Origin: an uncultured Prevotella sp.
Lineage (GTDB): Bacteria > Bacteroidota > Bacteroidia > Bacteroidales > Bacteroidaceae
Length of the DNA stretch: 15,190 nucleotides
NCBI GenBank assembly: GCA_900765465.1
Contig: CAAFRM010000346.1
Coordinates: 1 to 15,190, forward strand
Reading direction: 5' to 3'
The notes under the pieces were generated by a model that saw only the letters and a program-made list of their open reading frames with translations, was not told where the DNA came from and made no database searches. Both the position numbers and the translations under genes were made by a program. This document shows positions 7,755 to 15,180 of this stretch, piece after piece. Numbering within the stretch: the first letter of the stretch is position 1; each line of letters begins with the position of its first letter.

Positions 7755-7782
7755 TTAGAATATCATTCTAATAGCATTAGAA
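7755..7782 (-). other. Overlapping alternative hairpins between susC and susD
   Basis: Three arms lie in a row on the plus strand: TTAGAAT (7755-7761), ATTCTAAT (7765-7772) and ATTAGAA (7776-7782). The middle arm can pair perfectly with either neighbour (loops ATC or AGC), so the two 7-bp hairpins exclude each other. There is no T tract, so this is not a standard terminator. A role in RNA processing or in setting the susC to susD ratio is possible. Confidence 0.55.
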
Positions 7783-7794
7783 CTCTTCACTTAA
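7782..7794. repeat. 13-base repeat across susC stop codon (copy 1)
   Basis: ACTCTTCACTTAA on the plus strand, overlapping the susC stop codon; identical to 5979-5991 at the susD stop. Confidence 0.6.
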
Positions 7795-10700
7795 AACGTC
7801 AAGTTCAAGCCAAACGTAAAGTTACGAGTGAATGGATAGCGACTCACATCACTGGCGTTACGCTTTGCCTCAGGGTCCCAACCATCCGTAATCTTAGTGC
7901 TCTCCCAAAGGTCTTCACCTGTGAAATAGATGCGTGCTGCATTCACGAAGCCCAACTTCTTCAACACTGATGCTGGAAGGTTGTAACCTACGGTGATATT
8001 CTTCAATCGGATATAACGACCATCCTGTGCTGTCAGAGAGTTTGCTTGATAGTTATAGCTCACGATGTTGGCATCCGTTGTATAAGGATTGTAGTAGGCG
8101 TTCGGATTGGTCTCGCTCCAGGTGTTACCGATACTGCTCGTTGTAGAATTGGTATAGAGCGAGCGGAATGGAACCGTCCAGGCATCGATGCCACGATAAA
8201 CGAAGCGGTTGGCTGAGCCTTGGAATACGATATTGAAGTCGATGCCCTTCCAGGATGCGCCTGCATTGAATGAGTAGGAAATCTCTGGAGTATCGCTACC
8301 GAGATAGATGTAATCTCTATAGTCGAGCACACCATCGCCGTTCTCATCACAATACATATTGTCACCCACACGCAAGTTGCTTGGCATACCGATACCATTG
8401 TTAGGATAGTATTTTGCCAAATATGCCTTCAGCATCTCCTCGTTCTGAATCTTGCCACCATAACGAAGACCGAAGATAGAGTTGAGGGAGTAACCTTGCT
8501 GAGTGCTGGTATAACCAGACTTCAAGACGGATGTACCACCATAGTCGGTCAACTCATTGCGAGCAAAGGTGATGTTACCACCCACGTGATACTGCACCTC
8601 TCCTATCTTTCCATTATAGTTGATGCTACCTTCAAATCCCCAATCCTTAAACTTACCGCTGTTGGCTGTAGGGGCTGCATCACCCAAGATGGCTGGATAA
8701 GTGATCGCCACGAGCATGTTGTCGTTCTTCTTCAAGAATCCTTCCACCGTACCACTCAAAGCTCCATTAAAGAAACCGAAGTCGAGGGCAATATTGTAGT
8801 TCTTGATGCGCTCCCACTGACGGGTGGTAGAGGCAAACTTACCATTGGTAGTGATGGTGGTCAAGCGATCGCTACCCACGTATGCGCCACTCGTCGTATT
8901 GAGGTTGTAGAACTGATAACCATCATAGTTGTCGATACCACTCTGCGAACCCATCTCTGCGTATGAGGCACGGAGCTTCAAGTTGCTGATCCACTTCACG
9001 TCCTTCAAGAAGTTCTCCTGATTGATGCGCCATCCGATAGAGGTTCCCCAGAAGAACGCCCAACGGTTTTGTGGCAAGAACTTAGAGCTACCATCATAAC
9101 GACCATTGAACTCCAAGAGATACTTGCTGTCGAAGTCATAGTTGAAACGACCGAAGTAAGACATAATGGCATTGCGATAGTTGTACTTGCGAATATCATC
9201 GCTAGTCAAGGTCAAGGTACCATTACCATTGATTACATCAAGACCTTCCAAGATGTCAGTATAATTGGCACCGAAGTTCTCCATATCCTTCAACTCATAC
9301 TGAGCACCGAGGGTGAGACTGGTGTTATGCAGCTTGGCGAATGTCTTATGGGCATTTAAGAAACCAGAGATGCTATAGAAATCGGTACGAGAAGAAGTCT
9401 GCTGGAAGTAAGACTTCTCCTGTGTAGGATCTTGCAAGGTTTGCACCGTGCCTGTATAATTATAATAGGTAATGGCATTCTGCACCTTGCGACGGCGAGC
9501 CTCGTTGGTATTGTAGCCTACGTTGACGTTACCATCGAGCCAGTCGGTAATCTTAGCCTTCAAGGTCTCGCTGATACTCAATCCACGTACTGAGAGTTTG
9601 TTGTCTCCACCCTGCTGGAGCTTAGCCACAGGAGAGCCCCATGTACCCCAAGCATAAGCTTGCCCATCCTGTGTGGTGAGAGGCAAACCTGGCATAGGCA
9701 TACTGGTAGTCAAGGCCGAGCCTACCAAGGTAGGAGCCACTTGCTCCTGACGGCTGAAGGCGATGCTACTCTCCAAAGTGAATATCTTGTTGAGTTTGTT
9801 GCTGTAGTTCCAACGGATGTTGTATCGCTTGTTGTTATTGTTACCATACTGGAGGGTAGAACCATCATAGAGGAAGCTACCAGAGATACGATAAGAACTC
9901 TTGTCGTTACCACCTGCCAAGCTCAAACTATGGTTAGTGCTCCAAGTACTTCCAAAGAGGCTTCCCAACCAATCTGCGGTATCATCAAAGACGAAGTCCT
10001 TGACATCCGTGAAGGCTGCGTTACCAAATGGATTGGCAGTCTGCTGTAGGTCGATATATCCACCCTTATATTTCTTGGCAAGCTCTGCGTATGTGTACCA
10101 TACATTGCTTGTATTATTGTCATTTCTCAAAGCCTGCTGCACACCATCAGCCCATTGGTCGATGTTACAAAGTTCTGGCATCAAGCCTACAGTACGAAGC
10201 GTTGCACTACCGCTATAGTTTACCTGGAGCTTGCCTTCCTTACCCTTCTTGGTCGTGATGAGGACAACACCACCAGCGGCACGGCTACCATAGATGGCAG
10301 CGGAACCATCCTTCAGAAAGTTGATGCTCTCGATGTCATCAGGGTTGAGCAAGCGCATTTCGCTTACGCTATTCGCAGCCACACCATCGATGACCACCAA
10401 AGGCTCTGTAGAGTTCATGGAAGAAGAACCACGGAGGTTCAAGTTCCAGCTCTCATCGCCAGGAGCAGAAGAGGAACGAGTAATCATGACACCAGGCACC
10501 TGACCTTGCAATGCCTGCAAAGGAGAAGACAAGCCACCCTTCTCCTGGAACGCCTTGCTATCAATCACGGTAACGGCACCCGTCAGAGACTCCTTCTTCT
10601 GCACACCATAACCTACGACGACCACCTCTTGCAGAGTCTGGTTGTCATCTTCCATGGTCACATTGAGCTGAGGACCAGCTACCTTCAAGACTTGTTCTGT

Positions 10701-10970
10701 GAAACCAATGTAGGAGAACTTGATCTGTGCGCCCTTTGCCGCCTTGATGGAATAATGACCATCGAGGTCGGTCACGGTACCGCCTTGTTGTCCTACCACT
10801 TGCACTGTTACACCGATAAGCGGTTCGCCCGTCTTATCCACCACAGTACCTTGCACCTGTTGCTGTTGCGCTACGATAGGATTAGGATTGCCTGCTGCCA
10901 TCAAAGAGGCAGAAAAGAGAGGCATTGCCAATCCTGTGAGCATACAAACTTTAATGAATTGTCGCTTCAT
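7791..10970 (-). CDS. SusC/RagA-family TonB-dependent glycan transporter
   Basis: The 1059-residue outer-membrane protein has a signal peptide (about 1-26) and a carboxypeptidase-regulatory-like domain at about 39-108 (GTVVDKTGEPLIGVTVQVVG ... GHYSIKAAKG). A TonB-box-like LQEVVVVGYG follows at 113-122, then the plug (VPGVMITRSSSAPGDESWNL, NLRGSSSMNSTEPLVVIDGV) and a long barrel ending in TRNFTFGLNLTF. The order and length are those of a standard SusC. With SusD it imports oligosaccharides using TonB energy. No STN or FecR-interacting N-terminal extension is seen, so the neighbouring sigma factor is probably not controlled by the usual TonB-receptor-to-anti-sigma route. The ATG at 10970 fits the signal peptide. 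It begins 52 bases after the sigma gene, with no standard promoter between, so cotranscription is likely. Confidence 0.97.
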   Translation of the reverse strand: MKRQFIKVCMLTGLAMPLFSASLMAAGNPNPIVAQQQQVQGTVVDKTGEPLIGVTVQVVGQQGGTVTDLDGHYSIKAAKGAQIKFSYIGFTEQVLKVAGPQLNVTMEDDNQTLQEVVVVGYGVQKKESLTGAVTVIDSKAFQEKGGLSSPLQALQGQVPGVMITRSSSAPGDESWNLNLRGSSSMNSTEPLVVIDGVAANSVSEMRLLNPDDIESINFLKDGSAAIYGSRAAGGVVLITTKKGKEGKLQVNYSGSATLRTVGLMPELCNIDQWADGVQQALRNDNNTSNVWYTYAELAKKYKGGYIDLQQTANPFGNAAFTDVKDFVFDDTADWLGSLFGSTWSTNHSLSLAGGNDKSSYRISGSFLYDGSTLQYGNNNNKRYNIRWNYSNKLNKIFTLESSIAFSRQEQVAPTLVGSALTTSMPMPGLPLTTQDGQAYAWGTWGSPVAKLQQGGDNKLSVRGLSISETLKAKITDWLDGNVNVGYNTNEARRRKVQNAITYYNYTGTVQTLQDPTQEKSYFQQTSSRTDFYSISGFLNAHKTFAKLHNTSLTLGAQYELKDMENFGANYTDILEGLDVINGNGTLTLTSDDIRKYNYRNAIMSYFGRFNYDFDSKYLLEFNGRYDGSSKFLPQNRWAFFWGTSIGWRINQENFLKDVKWISNLKLRASYAEMGSQSGIDNYDGYQFYNLNTTSGAYVGSDRLTTITTNGKFASTTRQWERIKNYNIALDFGFFNGALSGTVEGFLKKNDNMLVAITYPAILGDAAPTANSGKFKDWGFEGSINYNGKIGEVQYHVGGNITFARNELTDYGGTSVLKSGYTSTQQGYSLNSIFGLRYGGKIQNEEMLKAYLAKYYPNNGIGMPSNLRVGDNMYCDENGDGVLDYRDYIYLGSDTPEISYSFNAGASWKGIDFNIVFQGSANRFVYRGIDAWTVPFRSLYTNSTTSSIGNTWSETNPNAYYNPYTTDANIVSYNYQANSLTAQDGRYIRLKNITVGYNLPASVLKKLGFVNAARIYFTGEDLWESTKITDGWDPEAKRNASDVSRYPFTRNFTFGLNLTF

Positions 10971-11022
10971 AATAGCCTTTGTTATATTATTATTGTTGTT
11001 GTCCTAACTAAGTTACGGCTGA

Positions 11023-11541
11023 TTAGATCATCTTACGTAAATATGATTTCATGTCTTTTGTAGAAAGATAGATATGGGTCTCCACGGTACGCTTGCTAAG
11101 TTGCAACTTCTCCACGATTTCGTCAGTTGACATCTCCTCATGCTTATACATCTTATAGATAGCAGCACGCTTGGTAGGCATCTCCTCCAAATGCTTATGC
11201 TCGAAAGAGAGGATATCGGCTGCCTCTACACGACGCACCACAGAGTCATTGTCCATAAAGCTCATGGAGCAAGCCATCTGTTTCTCCGTTTCACGTACGA
11301 ATGCTTTATGGCGAGCATCGTCGATTATCATGCGCTTGGCCATCACAAAGAGCAAGTTGCGGGCTGTTTCCTCAGAGATAACATCCAAAGACATTACCTT
11401 GATGAAAAGATCCTGGAGCATATCCTCAGCTGCCATCACATCATGGGTGTAGCTTACGAGATACTGCTTGAGATCGGTATAGTACTTCTTATATATAGAA
11501 GCTACCAACGTACGATTCGGAAGTTTGTCGTTTCGTTCCAT
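11023..11541 (-). CDS. ECF-type RNA polymerase sigma factor
   Basis: The 172-residue protein has a region 2 (ASIYKKYYTDLKQYLVSYTH, with AAEDMLQDLFIKV, about 14-50) and a region 4 helix-turn-helix (MPTKRAAIYKMYKHEEMSTD, with EIVEKLQLSKRTVETHIYLS, about 121-160). This is the sigma-70 ECF group common in Bacteroidetes PULs. It lacks the C-terminal extension of ECF41-like factors. No FecR-like anti-sigma gene lies nearby, where one would normally follow. The sigma gene has a strong promoter (11657-11627) with a leader of about 80 bases that can fold into a hairpin, and susC follows after 52 bases. It probably directs expression of this PUL or amplifies induction by the regulator at 11817-14666, but that link is inferred from position only. 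Confidence 0.9.
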   Translation of the reverse strand: MERNDKLPNRTLVASIYKKYYTDLKQYLVSYTHDVMAAEDMLQDLFIKVMSLDVISEETARNLLFVMAKRMIIDDARHKAFVRETEKQMACSMSFMDNDSVVRRVEAADILSFEHKHLEEMPTKRAAIYKMYKHEEMSTDEIVEKLQLSKRTVETHIYLSTKDMKSYLRKMI

Positions 11542-11590
11542 ATCTACTAAGTTTTTAAATTTGCGTTGTAAAAATTGTTATTCTTCCTTT

Positions 11591-11619
11591 AATTCATTCG
11601 ATGCATTCATCGTTGAATT
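11591..11619 (-). other. 5' leader hairpin of the sigma gene transcript
   Basis: On the minus strand AATTCAACGATG and CATCGAATGAATT can pair over 11 positions with a small internal bulge and a 4-base loop. It begins just after the predicted transcription start, so the RNA would start with a stem. This might protect the mRNA or affect translation. No riboswitch family is recognised. Confidence 0.35.
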
Positions 11620-11626
11620 ACGGTTG

Positions 11627-11657
11627 CAAAGATAAAACCTTTTTCGATACGAGGCAA
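11627..11657 (-). promoter_or_regulatory. Promoter of sigma-susCD operon
   Basis: On the minus strand TTG (11657-11655) is followed after 20 bases by TATCTTTG (11634-11627) and then CA, which fits the Bacteroidetes consensus TTTG-N19/20-TAnnTTTG. TTGCAAAGATAAAAC (plus strand, 11624-11638) is identical to the regulator's promoter at 14704-14718. It suggests that sigma transcription uses the primary sigma factor, perhaps aided by an activator bound upstream. Confidence 0.8.
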
Positions 11658-11711
11658 CTTTTTAGACAAGAACTGCTGCCAACTGGTTTTTCAATGAGTT
11701 CAATTCATTTA

Positions 11712-11739
11712 ACAAACTATCTATTAGCGACTTACAAAC
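11712..11739. promoter_or_regulatory. Candidate direct-repeat activator site upstream of sigma promoter
   Basis: ACAAAC occurs at 11712-11717 and 11734-11739, 22 bases apart, within longer similar words (TTAACAAAC and TTACAAAC). Two sites on one DNA face, 55 bases and more upstream of the -33 box, would suit AraC-type dimers. This is pattern only. Confidence 0.25.
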
Positions 11740-11761
11740 AACTCACACGAAGTCTATCTAA

Positions 11762-11812
11762 ATTAGGCGAAGTCTTAAGTGTACAAAAGTACACTCAAAA
11801 ACTTCGCCTAAT
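11762..11812 (-). terminator. Long inverted repeat after the regulator gene, likely terminator
   Basis: Outer arms ATTAGGCGAAGT (11762-11773) and ACTTCGCCTAAT (11801-11812) pair perfectly. Inner arms AGTGTAC (11778-11784) and GTACACT (11789-11795) pair around an AAAA loop. Together they give about 19-21 pairs with a small internal loop. It begins 5 bases after the regulator stop codon. The T tract on the minus strand is weak (TTTAGAT). Termination or 3'-end protection is the likely role; an operator is the alternative. Confidence 0.6.
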
Positions 11813-11816
11813 CGTT

Positions 11817-14666
11817 TTATATCTTGATGTTCTGAGCCTTCAAATATTCAGTAGGAGTCATACCCTCTACACGTCGGAACGTGCTAAAGAAACTCGACTT
11901 CTTAAAACCACATTTCTCGCTCAAGGCTGTCAATGTGTACTTCTTGTATTCACCATCGGCAATGAGTCGCTTGAACTCTTCCAAGCGATAACGGTTGATA
12001 AACTCATAATAGTTTTCCTTGACATAGAGACTGAACACCTGGCTCAGTTTGCTGGATGACAAGCCCAGCACTTCGGCAAGGTCGCTCATCTTGAGGTCAG
12101 GGTTGGTATAGCAACGCTTCTCATCGATATAAGCCTTCATGCGCTCCACGATGTCGGCAAATTCCTTCTCATCCACCTTCACACGAGCATACTTCTGAGT
12201 AGATGCCTTTCCTATGGTCACCTCGACGTCCGACTCCAAGCTATCGCCAGCCTCATTCTCCAAGTCTTGCAGAACTTCCAGTTCTGCCTTCTCCTGCTCT
12301 ATCTCCATCAAGGCACCCTCTATCTCATTGCGCTCATTCAGGAGCACCTTGGTATTCTTGTGATAACTGCGCCACATCAACAAGAGGACGACCGCAGCCA
12401 AAAGAATGATAAATTCAAGGATGGCAAGCCAAGAAGGCAACACCGTTATCTGATAGGTACGCTCTGTGGCAGGTGCCCCAGCCAATCTCACCTTCAACTT
12501 ATGTACACCTAGCAATAGGTTGGTGATTTCCACATCCTTGCCATCGCTCACGCTCGTCCACTCCTTGTCACCATCCATCTTATATTGGTAGAGTCTGCCG
12601 TAAGGTCGGGCATAATCTTGCAGCAAGATGCGGAAGGAGAGTTTTTCCGAAAGGATATTCCAATGGATGCTGATACGATGCTCGTCGTTGGCATGGTCTT
12701 CGAGAGCATATTCCATCAAGTCGCTTCCACGGCGGATGTCATAGAGGGCAATATGATAAGGATTGTGGCGAAACCAATAGTTCAAAGCCTTTCGGTTCAC
12801 CTCCATCAGTCCGTTCGAGGTCGCCACCCAGACTTGTCCCTGATCATCCATCCTCACACCATCCGAGTTGATAAACTGGCACATCAGTCCCTCGCCGTAG
12901 CCGAAGTGCTGCAAGTCTTGCATCTGATAGTTCAAGCGGAATAAGCCTTGGTCGGTGGCTATCCAGTAATAGCCCTTCATATCATCCAAGAAGCCATAGC
13001 ACTTGCTGCCCACGAAGTCGTTCGGCATCTCCAACTGCCCGAACTGGGTCATCGTAGGGTTGGTATAGTATATCTTTGTCAACTTAGGGAAGAACATCAA
13101 TCCCTGATGTCCTCTCACACACCCGAGCCCCGACTCCGTATTGAAGAAGCCTTTAGGAAAATGAGTATTCTCGAAAGTTTTGGTGGCTGACACATAGAGC
13201 GCTACACCCTGCGAGCAAGCCCATCCATTCCCTAACCTGTCAAACTTCAAGTTAGTTACACCGCTACATAGACGTGAATTGTTCTCGGTATATCTTATAA
13301 TGCTTCCTTCACCATCCCAAACAAAGACACCCTCACTAGTACCTATCCACAACTTGCCATCACGGCTTATGTCAAACGAAGAGATGGTTGAGGCAGCCAA
13401 CAGGGGCTGATTAGGTATGCGGGATATAGAAAAAGTCTGTGGATTCAGCATCAGCAAACCACCATCATAACTACCCAGATAATATAATCCCCTATAATAA
13501 ATTATTTTTTTGATGATATGTGCGCCTTGAAGCTGTTCCAAAGGAATCAATCTAACCATCTTGCGAGCCTCATCCACATAATATATGCCCTCGTTGGTTC
13601 CAATAACCTTCACTTGATTGCCAATATAAAAAGAGCGCACATTCAAGCCTTCAGTCGTAAAGTCACCAAAGCTATAACGACGGAAAATAGGAGCTTTATA
13701 ATAAGTATAGCTCATGCCGAAACGATAGAAACCAAACCAGTTGACACCATGGTTATCCTTTATGAAACAATAGACGGCATCACAAGGCAACTGTTGCTTT
13801 CTATCGCCTTTCAGTTGATAGCTCTCCTTGATAGTTGCCTTGTTGGCATCAAGCAGGAAAGCACCCGAGCCATCCGTTGACACAGCAATCTCGCCGTGTT
13901 GTTGGGAAGCCTGCAAGTAAGTGATAATATTGCCCACGCCCAAAATCTCGGACACTGAGATATGCCCCTTCAGACTACAAACAAACAAGCCATTATTCTT
14001 GGTGCCGATATAAAACTTGTCCTTCCAGATAGCTAAGCGGCTCAACGCAACCCCCTTCGGCATTTTATCGGCTATCACGTACGAGCGATACTTGCCCGTC
14101 TTGAGCACATAGCAGTTGAGGGCATAGCGGCTCAGAAACCAGATGTTGCCTTGTGCATCCGCCTTGATGTCACGGATACCATTCTCCACGCCCATTCGGG
14201 ATGCGCCCACCGTAATCAGGCGGTTTCCCTTCTCATCGAAGATGTGGAATCCCTCTCGGTTGCCCACATAGAGTTTTCCACCGCAAGCCAGGATGGCCTC
14301 AGCCTTGCTTATCTCCTGATGAACTTGGCGAAACTCATCCTCGCCCTTCCGTTTCTCGAAGATACCTCGCCCCGTAGCTACATAGATGGTATGGTCTTCG
14401 CTCTCACAGATGTCACAGATATAGTTTCCATCTCCTCCCACCTTGAAAGTGACGATACGCTTGCCATTATACAAGCTCACACCATCACTGGTAGCTATCC
14501 ACATACGTCCCAGATAGTCGGGCATGATACGAGAGACCGTCTCACCCGAAAGCCCATCTTCCTTGGTCACAAAATGGAACACCTCGTCATTGACAATGTC
14601 GGCACGGCAAAGCGCCACACTGCACATCACTAACAGGAGGCATATATAATAATGTATATGTTTCAT
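11817..14666 (-). CDS. Membrane-spanning propeller/Y_Y_Y sensor fused to AraC DNA-binding domain, without kinase or receiver
   Basis: The start is set at the ATG at 14666, because the promoter at 14707-14737 rules out an in-frame TTG at 14720. The 949-residue protein has a signal peptide (MKHIHYYICLLLVMCSVALC) and several two-component-regulator propeller repeats (GLSGETVSRIMPDYLGRMWI, FDISRDGKLWIGTSEGVFVW, DDQGQVWVATSNGLMEVN). A Y_Y_Y domain follows (YQYKMDGDKEWTSVSDG), then one membrane helix at about 746-765, a charged coiled coil at about 774-806, and an AraC helix-turn-helix at 829-949 (MSDLAEVLGLSSSKLSQVFS, ALSEKCGFKKSSFFSTFRRV). Hybrid two-component regulators of PULs carry the same ends, but here the histidine kinase, ATPase and receiver domains between them are missing. 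It probably senses oligosaccharides in the periplasm and acts as a one-component activator of the adjacent operon. Confidence 0.9.
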   Translation of the reverse strand: MKHIHYYICLLLVMCSVALCRADIVNDEVFHFVTKEDGLSGETVSRIMPDYLGRMWIATSDGVSLYNGKRIVTFKVGGDGNYICDICESEDHTIYVATGRGIFEKRKGEDEFRQVHQEISKAEAILACGGKLYVGNREGFHIFDEKGNRLITVGASRMGVENGIRDIKADAQGNIWFLSRYALNCYVLKTGKYRSYVIADKMPKGVALSRLAIWKDKFYIGTKNNGLFVCSLKGHISVSEILGVGNIITYLQASQQHGEIAVSTDGSGAFLLDANKATIKESYQLKGDRKQQLPCDAVYCFIKDNHGVNWFGFYRFGMSYTYYKAPIFRRYSFGDFTTEGLNVRSFYIGNQVKVIGTNEGIYYVDEARKMVRLIPLEQLQGAHIIKKIIYYRGLYYLGSYDGGLLMLNPQTFSISRIPNQPLLAASTISSFDISRDGKLWIGTSEGVFVWDGEGSIIRYTENNSRLCSGVTNLKFDRLGNGWACSQGVALYVSATKTFENTHFPKGFFNTESGLGCVRGHQGLMFFPKLTKIYYTNPTMTQFGQLEMPNDFVGSKCYGFLDDMKGYYWIATDQGLFRLNYQMQDLQHFGYGEGLMCQFINSDGVRMDDQGQVWVATSNGLMEVNRKALNYWFRHNPYHIALYDIRRGSDLMEYALEDHANDEHRISIHWNILSEKLSFRILLQDYARPYGRLYQYKMDGDKEWTSVSDGKDVEITNLLLGVHKLKVRLAGAPATERTYQITVLPSWLAILEFIILLAAVVLLLMWRSYHKNTKVLLNERNEIEGALMEIEQEKAELEVLQDLENEAGDSLESDVEVTIGKASTQKYARVKVDEKEFADIVERMKAYIDEKRCYTNPDLKMSDLAEVLGLSSSKLSQVFSLYVKENYYEFINRYRLEEFKRLIADGEYKKYTLTALSEKCGFKKSSFFSTFRRVEGMTPTEYLKAQNIKI

Positions 14667-14703
14667 TGTTTTATCCTTGCAAACATTAAGATTCTTAATT
14701 CGC

Positions 14704-14737
14704 TTGCAAAGATAAAACAATTCTAAGACAATCCAAA
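14704..14737 (-). promoter_or_regulatory. Promoter of the regulator gene
   Basis: On the minus strand TTTG (14737-14734) is followed after 19 bases by TATCTTTG (14714-14707) and then CA, a full consensus match. The start of transcription should lie near 14700, giving a leader of about 35 bases to the ATG at 14666. The 15 bases at 14704-14718 are identical to those in the sigma promoter. Confidence 0.85.
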
Positions 14738-14751
14738 ATAAAAAAGGCTTT

Positions 14752-14776
14752 TTTTGTCTTGATTACTGAGACAAAA
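14752..14776. repeat. Inverted repeat just upstream of the regulator promoter
   Basis: TTTTGTCT (14752-14759) and AGACAAAA (14769-14776) are perfect 8-base arms around 9 bases. It lies about 15 bases upstream of the -33 box, with an A/T-rich stretch between, and so could be an operator for autoregulation. Confidence 0.4.
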
Positions 14777-14887
14777 GTCTTACTTCTGCCAATATACGGC
14801 ATAGCGGCAGTGATGGGCATTTGGGCCGATTCGCCATAAAGTCACCTTCAGAAAAAGCTTCTCAAAAACAGCAATTAAAATTTCTTC

Positions 14888-14943
14888 CTCCTTTCACATC
14901 CACCATAGTGCATTTATAATCAATCAGTTAAGTGTGAAAGGAG
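14888..14943. repeat. Inverted repeat, 11-base arms
   Basis: CTCCTTTCACA (14888-14898) and TGTGAAAGGAG (14933-14943) are perfect inverted arms with 34 bases between. There is no T tract. It may be a small dispersed element or the remains of a mobile element; no target duplication is evident. Confidence 0.5.
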
Positions 14944-15069
14944 AATTCTGTACCCCAATAGTACTACAGCAATCAGGGGAAACAACAAAAGAACCAACTG
15001 CACTTGCCACCGCACCATTTACCTTGAGCTGAAACAACAATAATAATCAGCAGAAAAGACTATTAATAT

Positions 15070-15128
15070 AAGGAGAAGGCAACTTAGTCTAAAGGAGAAG
15101 GCAACTTAGTCTAAAGGAGAAAGCAACT
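15070..15128. repeat. 22-base tandem repeat, 2.7 copies
   Basis: Two identical 22-base units (15070-15091 and 15092-15113), each starting AAGGAGAAGG and containing CAACTTAGTC, are followed by a partial third unit (15114-15128) with one change (AAGGAGAAAGCAACT). Identical neighbouring units suggest recent slippage or active copy-number change. Confidence 0.85.
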
Positions 15129-15162
15129 ATCACAAAAGGAATAGAAAAGGCTTCTTTGTATC

Positions 15163-15180
15163 GGATGACCCGGGTCATCC
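15163..15180. repeat. Perfect 18-base palindrome
   Basis: GGATGACCCGGGTCATCC is its own reverse complement. It is G/C-rich within an A/T-rich spacer and is not followed by a T tract on either strand, so it is not a standard terminator. It may be an operator for a gene beyond the window or part of a dispersed repeat. Confidence 0.6.

Noticed and set aside
10971..11022. A sigma-dependent promoter for susC in the 52-base spacer (GTAAC on the minus strand, 11016-11012)
   Set aside because: An AAC-type -35 word alone is too weak; no matching -10 is evident and cotranscription with the sigma gene explains susC.
10155..11063. A 302-codon open frame on the plus strand opposite the start of susC
   Set aside because: It lies fully antisense to a clear susC N-terminus and has a shadow-like composition with no family motif or signal.
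14667..14720. Extended N-terminus for the regulator from a TTG at 14720
   Set aside because: It would begin inside or upstream of the promoter, and the ATG at 14666 gives a proper signal peptide.
14940..14990. CCCC/GGGG hairpin near 14953-14980 as a terminator
   Set aside because: The stem is only four pairs with a long loop and no T tract.
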